Of a stretch of 64,000 nucleotides of DNA, positions 56,688 to 64,000 are shown piece after piece (the stretch's first letter is position 1; the number at the start of each line of letters is the position of its first letter). The notes below the pieces were generated by a model. The model was not told the DNA's origin and did no database searches. It saw only the letters and a program-made list of their open reading frames with translations. Position numbers and translations under genes: made by a program. This DNA comes from a virus: positions 1 to 64,000 of the IMG/VR virus record IMGVR_UViG_3300046167_000585. The stretch is one strand, 5' to 3'.

Positions 56688-58881
56688 GATAACAGATTGC
56701 TATGGTGAGACATTTAAACCTAAGTTTGATGGCTATGAAAACTTTAAAGCTGTTGTAGTACCTAATTACAAATCATTGTTTTACAATCCTAGCAATGAAG
56801 ACCTTATTAAAGAAGGGCTTACAGCTATCACAGGATTTAAAAAACCAAACATTATTCACAGTTCTAAATATGTAATGACATCAGCTGAAGCTGAAGATTT
56901 CGTAGTAGAGCTTATGGCAAAGCCTGCACTTACTATAGATATAGAAACTACAGGATTACATCTAGGTAGTGAGATTCTTAGTATTGCTTTTGCCTGGGAT
57001 AAACATAATGGTGGAGTAATCTACATGAAAGATGTAGATAAGACAATATTAAGACAGTTTTTCATATTGTATGCAGGAACAATGATATTTCATAATGCAT
57101 TATTTGATTGCAAACATATTATTCATGAATTTTTTCCAGATAAGCCTGGTTCTCGTATCGAGATGCATAAAGGCTTATATGCGTTTAAAAATGTTGAAGA
57201 CAGCATGTTGTATACCTACATTGCTAAAAACAGCAGAACAGAGGTTAAATTAGATCTAAAGTCTAATTCTCTAGAGTTTGCTGGTAACTATGGTGTAGAT
57301 GTTAAAGACGCTACTAAATTACCTGTTGATGTCTTGCTAGAATACAATCTAAAAGACTGCTTGGCTACATGGTATGTCTATGACAAGTATCGAGATATTG
57401 TTATTGAAGAAGATTTACTTGAGCCTTACACAACTATCTTTCAACCATCTATTGAAGTATTACTCAAAATGATGCTTGTAGGTTTACCTATTGATGATAG
57501 TAAAGTTTTAGAAGTTGAGAAAGAACTACAAGATAAGCATGATAGTCACGTGTCAGCTATTGCTAAATATCCAGAAATAATTAAATTTAATTGGGCATTT
57601 AGACATAAAACAATGACAGAAGTTAACAATAAGCTTAAGCGTAAATGCAGACCTTACAGTGACTTTATAGATTTACAGTTCAATCCTAAGTCTAATAATA
57701 ACATTAGAGAATTGTTTTATACACAATTAGAATATGAACCCATTGATTTTACAGATACTAAACAACCAGCAACTGGATCTAAAACTCTTAAGAAACTGGT
57801 ACATGTAGCTAAAGAAGAATCTCACAAAGAAATATTACAACATTTGATAGGTGTTAATCAAACTAGTAAGATACTAAGTACATTTATTAAAGCATTTAAA
57901 TCTTATACTAGAAATGGTTACTTGCACGGTAGTCTAAAGCTAGGAGGTACACAATCAGGACGACTAAGTTCTAGTGACCCTAACTTACAAAATCTACCAA
58001 GTAATAGTATTTATGGTAAAGCTATTAAGTCTTGCTTTAAAGCACCTGAAGGTTACTTATGGGCTGGTGCAGACTTTAGCAGTCTAGAAGACAGAGTTAA
58101 TGCTTTACTAACTAAAGACCCAAACAAAATCAAAGTGTACACTGATGGTTATGATGGTCACAGTTTAAGAGCTTATACTTATTTTAAAGACCAGATGCCT
58201 GATATTGAAGATACTGTAAAGAGTATTAACTCTATCGAAGATAAGTATCCAGAGCTTAGGCAAAAATCAAAAGGTCCCACTTTTGCACTAACTTACAGTG
58301 GTACTTGGCATACTCTTGTATCTAATATTGGTATTGAGAAAAAAGAAGCTCAGCTTATTGAACGACAATATCACGATTTGTACTCTGTATCTGACATCTT
58401 TACACAGCAAAACATTGATTTTGCAGGTAAGCATGGCTATATGGAATGTGCATTTGGACTACGAATAAAGTGTCCATTATTAGCTACAACTGTGCATAAC
58501 ACTACACTGACACCATATGCTGCTGTAGCAGAGGCTAGAAGCGCAAACAACGCTGTAACACAGTCCTGGGGCATGCTCATAAATAGAGCTCTTATTGCTA
58601 CAAATAATATAATAGAGCACTCTGATATGGTGTATGATATATATCCAATCAACACAATTCATGATGCAGCCTACTTTTTAGTCAAGGATGATCCGATGTC
58701 TGTGAAGTTTCTTAATGATACTTTGATTAAAGAGATGCAATGGAATGCTCATCCGAGCATTTTTTCAAATGAAGTGAAGATGGAGGCTAACCTGGAGATA
58801 GGTAAGTCTTGGGATAAACAATTTACTTTACCCAACAACGCAAGTATTGAAAAAATAAAGGAGATTATCAATGGCATTTAA
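56394..58881 (+). CDS. family A DNA polymerase with 3'-5' exonuclease, interrupted by one frame error
   Basis: Removing one base from the A-run at 56676-56681 joins two frames into about 828 residues. The 3'-5' exonuclease domain has TIDIETTG at about residue 180. Then come the TQSGRLSSSDPNLQNLPS motif, motif A at about 560 (DFSSLEDRV), motif B (RQKSKGPTFALTY, Phe at the position of E. coli Phe762) and motif C at about 755 (NTIHDAAYF, so HDA instead of HDE). It replicates the phage genome. The N-terminal 180 residues are an extra domain as in N4-like polymerases. Confidence 0.9.
56641..58881 (+). CDS. DNA polymerase fragment 2 (exonuclease and polymerase domains)
   Basis: This 746-residue frame carries all catalytic motifs. 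Its first Met (MLLILVISNGL) is in the wrong frame before the break and has no ribosome site, so it is not a true start. It overlaps the nuclease gene by 11 bases at its end. Confidence 0.85.
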   Translation: MLLILVISNGLSKKPKITDCYGETFKPKFDGYENFKAVVVPNYKSLFYNPSNEDLIKEGLTAITGFKKPNIIHSSKYVMTSAEAEDFVVELMAKPALTIDIETTGLHLGSEILSIAFAWDKHNGGVIYMKDVDKTILRQFFILYAGTMIFHNALFDCKHIIHEFFPDKPGSRIEMHKGLYAFKNVEDSMLYTYIAKNSRTEVKLDLKSNSLEFAGNYGVDVKDATKLPVDVLLEYNLKDCLATWYVYDKYRDIVIEEDLLEPYTTIFQPSIEVLLKMMLVGLPIDDSKVLEVEKELQDKHDSHVSAIAKYPEIIKFNWAFRHKTMTEVNNKLKRKCRPYSDFIDLQFNPKSNNNIRELFYTQLEYEPIDFTDTKQPATGSKTLKKLVHVAKEESHKEILQHLIGVNQTSKILSTFIKAFKSYTRNGYLHGSLKLGGTQSGRLSSSDPNLQNLPSNSIYGKAIKSCFKAPEGYLWAGADFSSLEDRVNALLTKDPNKIKVYTDGYDGHSLRAYTYFKDQMPDIEDTVKSINSIEDKYPELRQKSKGPTFALTYSGTWHTLVSNIGIEKKEAQLIERQYHDLYSVSDIFTQQNIDFAGKHGYMECAFGLRIKCPLLATTVHNTTLTPYAAVAEARSANNAVTQSWGMLINRALIATNNIIEHSDMVYDIYPINTIHDAAYFLVKDDPMSVKFLNDTLIKEMQWNAHPSIFSNEVKMEANLEIGKSWDKQFTLPNNASIEKIKEIINGI

Positions 58882-59851
58882 ATATACCAATAAGAATAAT
58901 GTCTCTATGCCTTTAGCTGTATGGTTAATGCATGATGACTATGATTATGATGAACGAACAAATGTAATTAGTGCTACATCTTTACTTAAACCATTGAGAG
59001 CGTTAATACTCTCACATCAAAATAAAGGTTTAGATAAGACTGTAGACATTATGGACTTAGTAAGTTCTAGAATGGGCTCTGCTATACATGCTATTGCAGA
59101 AAAAGCTTGGAGTAATAGAGGTAATATTACTAAAGCATTACAAGCATTACAAGTATCTAACTTAGATGACAAACTTGTAATAAACCCTGACAAAGTAGAA
59201 GAAGGACAGATACCTGTCTATATTGAGCAACGCCATGAAAAAGAAATAAAAGACTATATTATTTCTGGAAAGTATGACCTTGTTGTAGACGGTACTGTTT
59301 CAGATTACAAAAGTACATCTGTATGGTCGTATATCTTTGATTCTAACGCACTTAAATACACACAACAAGCTAGCATATACAAATGGTTAGCACCTGATAG
59401 AATTACAGATAATGCTGTACACATACAGTATATCTTTACGGATTGGTCAGCAGCACAAGCTGCAAGAGATCCAAGTTATCCTCAGACTAGAGTAATAACT
59501 AAAGAATATCCAATCTGGTCTGTAGAACAAACAGAACATTTTATTACTGAAAAGCTAGATTTATTAACAAATTACTTAGATACACCACAAGAAGGCTTGC
59601 CTGAGTGTAACAAAGAAGAACTCTGGGAGTCTGACACTGTATATAAGTATTACAAGAACCCTGCCAAAATGTCTAGAGCAACTAAGAACTATGACAGTTT
59701 AGATGAAGCTAATTTAAGACTAGCCAATGATGGTGGAGTAGGTACAGTTGCTACTGTACGAGGCGAAGTAAAGGCTTGCAGATACTGTGAAGTATCAGAA
59801 ATATGTACGCAAGCTCAAAATTTAATACAACAAGGGAGACTAGTTTTATGA
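58871..59851 (+). CDS. PD-(D/E)XK exonuclease with cysteine cluster (Cas4/RecB-like)
   Basis: This 326-residue nuclease has GSAIHAIAEKAW near the N-terminus, the catalytic core LVVDGTVSDYKSTS (about 138-150, Asp plus DxK), a following QASIYKWL helix and a C-terminal CRYCEVSEIC cluster that may hold an iron-sulfur centre. This fits the Cas4/AddB-type PD-(D/E)XK group used by phages for end processing or recombination. Overlaps the polymerase by 11 bases. Confidence 0.8.
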   Translation: MAFKYTNKNNVSMPLAVWLMHDDYDYDERTNVISATSLLKPLRALILSHQNKGLDKTVDIMDLVSSRMGSAIHAIAEKAWSNRGNITKALQALQVSNLDDKLVINPDKVEEGQIPVYIEQRHEKEIKDYIISGKYDLVVDGTVSDYKSTSVWSYIFDSNALKYTQQASIYKWLAPDRITDNAVHIQYIFTDWSAAQAARDPSYPQTRVITKEYPIWSVEQTEHFITEKLDLLTNYLDTPQEGLPECNKEELWESDTVYKYYKNPAKMSRATKNYDSLDEANLRLANDGGVGTVATVRGEVKACRYCEVSEICTQAQNLIQQGRLVL

Positions 59852-60123
59852 ACACCTGGTACTACATAAAAAATTGGTTTACAAAACCTAAACAATCCGA
59901 AGAAGTCCTAATACCACGCATTAAAACTCGTAAAAAACGAGACAATGCTACACTCACAGATAATCAAATTGACCAAATTCAAAAACTCTATACGCTTAGA
60001 AATGAATATGGCGTTAAAACTTATGCTGAGTTTACAAAATTTTGTAATGAGAAGTTAGACCTTAACAAAAGCAGAAGTGTCTATCATCGCATTATAAGTA
60101 AGCAAGGTAGTTACGAGAAATAA
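59848..60123 (+). CDS. small basic protein, HTH-like
   Basis: I start at 59848 (MNTWYYIKNWFTKPKQSEEV), which overlaps the nuclease stop in ATGA; AGGGAG is upstream. The 91-residue product is basic with a helical part (DNQIDQIQKLYTLRNEYGVK) that may form a helix-turn-helix ending in VYHRIISKQGSY. Function unknown. Confidence 0.55.
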   Translation: MNTWYYIKNWFTKPKQSEEVLIPRIKTRKKRDNATLTDNQIDQIQKLYTLRNEYGVKTYAEFTKFCNEKLDLNKSRSVYHRIISKQGSYEK

Positions 60124-60124
60124 T

Positions 60125-61504
60125 ATGTCAAAACCTACTTACTTTAAATTCTCTGAAGAGATTGTAGACATACTTGTCGCTAAAACACAATCACAGAATC
60201 GTCACTTCTTCAGATTACTCGTAGCTTATTACTTATCTAAAGTAACTTCTATGATGCGATGTAATATTGAAACACGTGATAGGGGGGTTATACCTGTTAA
60301 CTCGTATGTTTTAAACTTAATGCCATCAGGCACAGGCAAGGGCTTCTCAACTAATATTATGGAAGAAGACATCATTGATGGCTTCAGAACAAGATTTTTA
60401 AGAGATGTATTGCCTGGTGAAAGTAACGCAGAGCTATTACAGATTGCTGCTAGACGTCAAATGATTAATCCTAATCTATCTTCTGATGAGGCTATGGCTG
60501 AAGTTCAGAAAGAATATGATGCTCTAGGTACACTAGCATTTAGTTTTGACAGTGGTACTGCACCAGCAGTCAAACAGATGAGACTCAAATTGCTAATGTC
60601 TAACGCAGGTTCTATGAATCTAGAGTTAGATGAGGTAGGCTCAAACTTAACTAGCAATGTAGAAATGCTCAATACTTTCTTAGAGTTGTATGATGTAGGC
60701 AAAGTCAAGCAAAAGCTAACTAAGAATACATCAGACAACAAGCGTGGTGAAGAACTCATAGGCAAGACGCCTACAAACCTTATGTTATTCGGCACACCAA
60801 CTAAGTTATTAGATGGTAGCAAAACAGAAGAAGAGTTTAAACAAATGCTTGAGACGGGCTATGCTCGTAGAATGCTATTTGGTTATACAAATACACTCAA
60901 TGACTTTAAGAAACAAACAGCAGAAGAATTGTATGATGCTTTGACATCTACTAATGTTGTTAAAGATACACAGCGTATTAGCCAAGTTATTACTAACTTA
61001 GCAGACAGAAATAAATTTAATACTGTGCTAACTCTAACTAAACAAGATACGATTCACTTACTTCAATACAAGATTAACTGTGAAGCTAGAGCTTCTAAGT
61101 TAAAAATACATGAAGACATTAAAAAAGCTGAGCTATCACATCGCTATTACAAAGCATTGAAACTAGCAGGTGCTTATGCATTTGTTGAAGGTGGTAAGTC
61201 TATTACACAATATCATCTAGATAGTGCTATTCAACTTGTAGAAGACTCAGGTAAACAATTCCATCGAATCATTAACAAAGAAGGCTCATATGCTCGTCTT
61301 GCAAGATATATTGCAGATGTAGGTAAAGAGCTTACTCAAGTAGATTTGATTGAAGAGTTACCATTCTATCGAGGACCAGAAGCACAGAAAAAAGATATGT
61401 TGTCACTGGCTATTGCCTGGGGTTACAAAAACAATATTATTATTCGTAAGAGTTATATTGATGATATTGAATTTTTATCTGGTGAAGCACTGAAAAGAAA
61501 CTGA
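60125..61504 (+). CDS. helicase/primase fragment 1
   Basis: This 459-residue piece holds the P-loop ATPase domain. It ends EALKRN at a TGA created by the frame error. In the corrected frame it continues EALKETDLDKIQVAYSTD. Confidence 0.75.
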   Translation: MSKPTYFKFSEEIVDILVAKTQSQNRHFFRLLVAYYLSKVTSMMRCNIETRDRGVIPVNSYVLNLMPSGTGKGFSTNIMEEDIIDGFRTRFLRDVLPGESNAELLQIAARRQMINPNLSSDEAMAEVQKEYDALGTLAFSFDSGTAPAVKQMRLKLLMSNAGSMNLELDEVGSNLTSNVEMLNTFLELYDVGKVKQKLTKNTSDNKRGEELIGKTPTNLMLFGTPTKLLDGSKTEEEFKQMLETGYARRMLFGYTNTLNDFKKQTAEELYDALTSTNVVKDTQRISQVITNLADRNKFNTVLTLTKQDTIHLLQYKINCEARASKLKIHEDIKKAELSHRYYKALKLAGAYAFVEGGKSITQYHLDSAIQLVEDSGKQFHRIINKEGSYARLARYIADVGKELTQVDLIEELPFYRGPEAQKKDMLSLAIAWGYKNNIIIRKSYIDDIEFLSGEALKRN

Positions 61505-62270
61505 TCTAGATAAAATACAAGTAGCTTACAGTACTGACATAACAAAAGACTTTGAAGGTGCAGTAACTAAGTTTAATCGTTTACACGAATTAGTTAGCAC
61601 TGCAGGTTACCACTATACTGCACACAATTTCTTAGACGGTTACCGTTCTAGTGATAAAGCTATACCAGGCTTTAATTTACTAATACTAGACATTGACGGT
61701 GAATGTAGCTTGAATTCTGCTAAAGAACTTCTAAGCGAATACAAAGTACTGTTTGCTACAACTAAACGACATACTGAGAAACAAAACAGATTTAGAATTA
61801 TATTTCCTATGTCTCACTACCTAAAGTTGAAACCTAGAGATTATTCTAAATTTATGGAGAATGTCTTCAATTGGCTACCATTTGATTGTGATACTGCAAC
61901 TAAAGATATTGCACGCAAATGGATGTCACATGACGGACATCATTACTATAACGATGGAGAACTACTAGATGCTACTTTATTTATACCTCAAACTAAAAAA
62001 GCTATCGAGCAAGAACAAAAGATTCTCGATGCTCAAGGTATGAGTAATATGGAGCGATGGTTCTCTGACCGCATAGAAGTCGGTAACAGAGCATCTATGA
62101 TTATTAGATACGGCTTTATGCTAATGGACAATGGCTATCCAAGAGATGCGATTGCAAACAAACTTGTAACTTTCAATGAACATATTACTGACCCTATCAG
62201 TCAAGAAGAAATTCATTCTAAGATTATGAGATCAATTGATAAAAAAATACTTCAGAAGGAGAGTAAATAA
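60125..62270 (+). CDS. helicase/primase (N4 gp43-like), interrupted by one frame error
   Basis: Removing one base from the A-run at 61493-61496 gives one protein of 714 residues, the size I recall for N4 gp43. The N-terminal half is a DUF3987-like P-loop ATPase (Walker A PSGTGKGFS at 67-75, acidic Walker B MNLELDEVG at about 163). The C-terminal half has a primase-type core: LLILDIDGE at about 519 and RFRIIFPMSH at about 554. It likely primes and unwinds DNA for the polymerase two genes upstream. Confidence 0.8.
61505..62270 (+). CDS. helicase/primase fragment 2
   Basis: The open frame begins directly after the break near 61500; the first alternative start inside it is a TTG at 61710. It contains the DxD-type LDIDGE and the RIIFPMSH segment and a helical C-terminus (GFMLMDNGYPRDAIANKLV). 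Its stop overlaps the ATPase start by one base. Confidence 0.7.
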
Positions 62271-62989
62271 TGAATAACAACTTAGTTTTGTTATGTGGCA
62301 AATCCGCTACAGGTAAGTCTGCAAGCTTACAAATGTTAAAAGACCCAGAGGGCGTAATGTATTTGAACTGTGAGAACAACAAGAAGTTACCGTTCAGATC
62401 TAAATTTAAAGAATTTACTATTACAGACCCTACCGATGTACCTGATGCTATTGACTCAGTGCAAGACAATGACAAAGTACATACAATTGTTATCGACAGT
62501 CTTACATATCTTATGGATATGTTTGAGAGTACTAAAGTGCTTACATCTACAAATACGATGAAAGCATGGGGTCAGTATGCACAGTTTATGAAAAACATGA
62601 TGGCACAGAATGTAGCTAACTCTAACAAGAACATTATTTTTATTGCACACACATCAGATATCTTTAATGAATCTGAGATGGTTAATGAGACTATGGTTAA
62701 AGTCAAAGGTTCTCTTATGAACACTGGTGTAGAGAGTTATTTCAGTACTGTTATTGGTTGCAAGAAAGTACCTCTTAAAAATTTAGAAGCTTACAAATCT
62801 GATTTATTGTCTTATAATGATGAAGAAAAATTGTTGGAATACAAATATGTATACCAAACTAAGTTGACTAAAGATACGGTTAATGAACGTATCAGGAGTC
62901 CTATGAGAATGTGGGACACACAAGAAACATTTATTGATAACAATCTGCAGCATATATTGGACAGATTGCATGAATACTATGACGACTAA
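62270..62989 (+). CDS. RecA-like P-loop ATPase (N4 gp42 / Sak4-like)
   Basis: This 239-residue ATPase has Walker A at 10-17 (GKSATGKS) and Walker B at about 74 (TIVIDSLTYLMDMF), the AAA_24/Sak4 pattern. Phages use such proteins with single-stranded DNA-binding protein for annealing recombination; N4 has one beside the primase. It starts in TAATG overlap with the primase. Confidence 0.8.
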   Translation: MNNNLVLLCGKSATGKSASLQMLKDPEGVMYLNCENNKKLPFRSKFKEFTITDPTDVPDAIDSVQDNDKVHTIVIDSLTYLMDMFESTKVLTSTNTMKAWGQYAQFMKNMMAQNVANSNKNIIFIAHTSDIFNESEMVNETMVKVKGSLMNTGVESYFSTVIGCKKVPLKNLEAYKSDLLSYNDEEKLLEYKYVYQTKLTKDTVNERIRSPMRMWDTQETFIDNNLQHILDRLHEYYDD

Positions 62990-63179
62990 AAAATTTTCAG
63001 ACATAGACTTAATGAAATTCGTTGACGGTGAATTAGATAATAAGGAGCTGTCAATGGATATCATGGGTGAAGTTATTGCTGGTAACGAAGACGTTAAAGA
63101 GCGTTTAAAAGTATATGCAGATACACGCAACATACTTACTAAGAAAGGCAATACTTTACTATTAAGTTTATTAAATTAG
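62970..63179 (+). CDS. small anti-sigma-like protein
   Basis: The start is either 62970 or 62979, both inside the end of the ATPase gene. The product of about 67-70 residues contains SDIDLMKFVDGELDNKELSM, then GNEDVKERLKVYADTR, the helical signature of anti-sigma factor N-termini. The zinc-binding His and Cys are absent. It might act on host RNA polymerase, but the match is short. Confidence 0.5.
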   Translation: MNTMTTKKFSDIDLMKFVDGELDNKELSMDIMGEVIAGNEDVKERLKVYADTRNILTKKGNTLLLSLLN

Positions 63180-63188
63180 GAGACAGCT

Positions 63189-63305
63189 ATGTCAGCTTTA
63201 AAGTTACTATTTGATACGCTAACATTTTTTATGCTTAGCGTAACTACAATTAGTGTTGTTTATATAGCACTATGGTTTGCACAATACGAACGTTACATAA
63301 TTTAG
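63189..63305 (+). CDS. 38-residue membrane peptide
   Basis: The start has AGGAG 7 bases upstream. The product is a single membrane helix (LTFFMLSVTTISVVYIALWF) flanked by short polar ends. Another small early membrane peptide is at 47450-47557. Function unknown. Confidence 0.5.
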   Translation: MSALKLLFDTLTFFMLSVTTISVVYIALWFAQYERYII

Positions 63306-63313
63306 GAGATATT

Positions 63314-63502
63314 ATGAGATTAAAAGTTTTAAAACTTAGAGATTTAATTGAAAATCCTGCTGGAGTTCCTGATCCAAATAATATGCCTGATACAAATCAA
63401 ATATTTAAACTTCATAGAGTTATTGATTCTGCAGGAAGAACAATTGGTTATCCTGAAGAAGTCGAAATTGTAGTTGAAGTACAGGAGATTGTGAATGGAT
63501 AA
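63314..63502 (+). CDS. small unidentified protein
   Basis: I start at 63314 (MRLKVLKLRDLIENPAGVPD), with AGGAG 7 bases upstream; a longer frame lacks a site. The 62-residue product has a conserved-looking NNMPDTNQIFKLHRVID. It overlaps the next start by eight bases. Confidence 0.55.
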   Translation: MRLKVLKLRDLIENPAGVPDPNNMPDTNQIFKLHRVIDSAGRTIGYPEEVEIVVEVQEIVNG

Positions 63503-63740
63503 AATTTATAATTTAAATAGAACAGCTTTTTTTAACTATTATTTTAAAAGTAGAACAAAAGAACAAATTGCAGCTTTTGTATCACCAATGTTTTTAAATA
63601 TAGTAAATAAAGATATTACTTTTGGTTTACAAGATTTATTAGAAGAAATTGGTACAGTACCTTCTTATTTATTAAATAATTATCCTACTGATAAAAAACC
63701 TAACCAAGAAATAGATGTTAAATTTGTTAAATTAGTTTAG
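63495..63740 (+). CDS. small unidentified protein
   Basis: This 81-residue helical protein (MDKIYNLNRTAFFNYYFKSR) has a GGAG site before its ATG. The phrase FGLQDLLEEIGTVPSYLL could be a protein interface. Function unknown. Confidence 0.55.
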   Translation: MDKIYNLNRTAFFNYYFKSRTKEQIAAFVSPMFLNIVNKDITFGLQDLLEEIGTVPSYLLNNYPTDKKPNQEIDVKFVKLV

Positions 63741-63750
63741 GAGAAACTAT

Positions 63751-64000
63751 ATGAAATCCATGAAAAGTTTTGAATCTATGTGGCGTAAAAAAGAATTAGC
63801 ACAAAGAAAGATTAATGACGCTTTACAGGGTTATAATCTATCTAATACAGCTAAAGATGTTTATGTTTTTACTGCTGCAGCACATAGTACTTGTATTACT
63901 AATATAGTAAATCACAGTCATTTTGCTGATAAGTCTTTATCAACTATTAAAAGAGCTGTACTAGATTTAAAAAATAAAAAATTACTTGTTGAAAGTAGTT
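63751..64000 (+). CDS. winged-helix-type protein, cut by window edge
   Basis: The start (MKSMKSFESMWRKKELAQRK) has AGGAG 6 bases upstream and the frame stays open to the edge. The visible 83 residues include a helix-turn-helix-like pattern (FADKSLSTIKRAVLDLKNKK, then LLVES), as in MarR- or initiator-type winged helices. It may be a regulator. Confidence 0.55.
   Translation, partial: MKSMKSFESMWRKKELAQRKINDALQGYNLSNTAKDVYVFTAAAHSTCITNIVNHSHFADKSLSTIKRAVLDLKNKKLLVESS

Noticed and set aside
56641-56700. Independent start of the DNA polymerase at 56641
   Set aside because: No ribosome site, and the conserved N-terminal domain reads through from 56394 after one base is removed.
50608-60290. Runs of six or more G (50613, 60286) and of C (46607) as a shared regulatory element
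   Set aside because: Two lie in a ribosome site and a codon context that explain them; flanking sequences are not alike.
1-64000. CRISPR arrays, integrase, transposases or lysogeny genes
   Set aside because: No spaced direct repeats, no tyrosine or serine recombinase motifs, no transposase motifs were seen; the genome looks strictly lytic.

Overview
This window is most of the genome of an N4-like (Schitoviridae-like) podovirus of a low-GC, probably marine, bacterium. Four observations support this. (1) A giant leftward gene (241-11873, about 3876 codons once two frame errors are corrected) carries single-subunit RNA polymerase motifs with the spacing of the N4 virion RNA polymerase (vRNAP). 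(2) There is an N4-gp56-type major capsid protein, a roughly 711-codon N4-type portal and an N4-type terminase. (3) There is a second, separate T7-family RNA polymerase in the early arm. (4) The replication arm holds N4 hallmark genes: MoxR-type ATPase, VWA/metallopeptidase partner, family A DNA polymerase, PD-(D/E)XK nuclease, a 714-aa helicase/primase and a RecA-like ATPase. The sequence is AT-rich (about one third GC by eye). The fibre and adhesin sequences resemble marine phage proteins, but the host is not determined.

Layout. Positions 1-239 hold the end of a rightward gene and a small membrane protein that converge on the vRNAP. Positions 241-46263 are the leftward late arm. In transcription order (right to left) it holds a winged-helix protein, a candidate small terminase, a lipoprotein, the large terminase, a head-tail adaptor, small virion and very basic proteins, an array of twelve short tail-fibre genes with six small companion genes, membrane and lysis-type genes, the portal, scaffold and capsid. 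After the capsid come a cassette of exported proteins (16979-20080), a 1024-aa glycine-rich virion protein, two ejection-type proteins and the vRNAP. Positions 46264-46740 are a divergent control region with operator-like repeats and hairpins. Positions 46741-64000 are the rightward early and middle arm: small unknown genes, a structured leader and the 593-aa RNA polymerase, then a tightly coupled replication operon that runs off the right edge.

How it fits together (inference from N4). The virion-packaged vRNAP enters with the DNA and transcribes early genes from small hairpin promoters. The early gene set includes the second RNA polymerase, which transcribes the replication genes. Late genes are read leftward. 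A hairpin at 50525-50539 has the stem and loop layout of N4 vRNAP promoters.

Quality note. Four long genes (vRNAP, portal, DNA polymerase, helicase/primase) are broken by eight frame breaks. Every one is repaired by removing one base from a homopolymer, which points to sequencing or assembly error rather than gene decay. For these genes an entry for the whole locus is given together with the visible fragments.

Most unusual content: two HExxH motifs in the C-terminal half of the vRNAP, the twelve-gene fibre array with a fossil start, the exported-protein cassette with a pilin-like member and an 86-nt dual-coding overlap, and the layered hairpins of the control regions.
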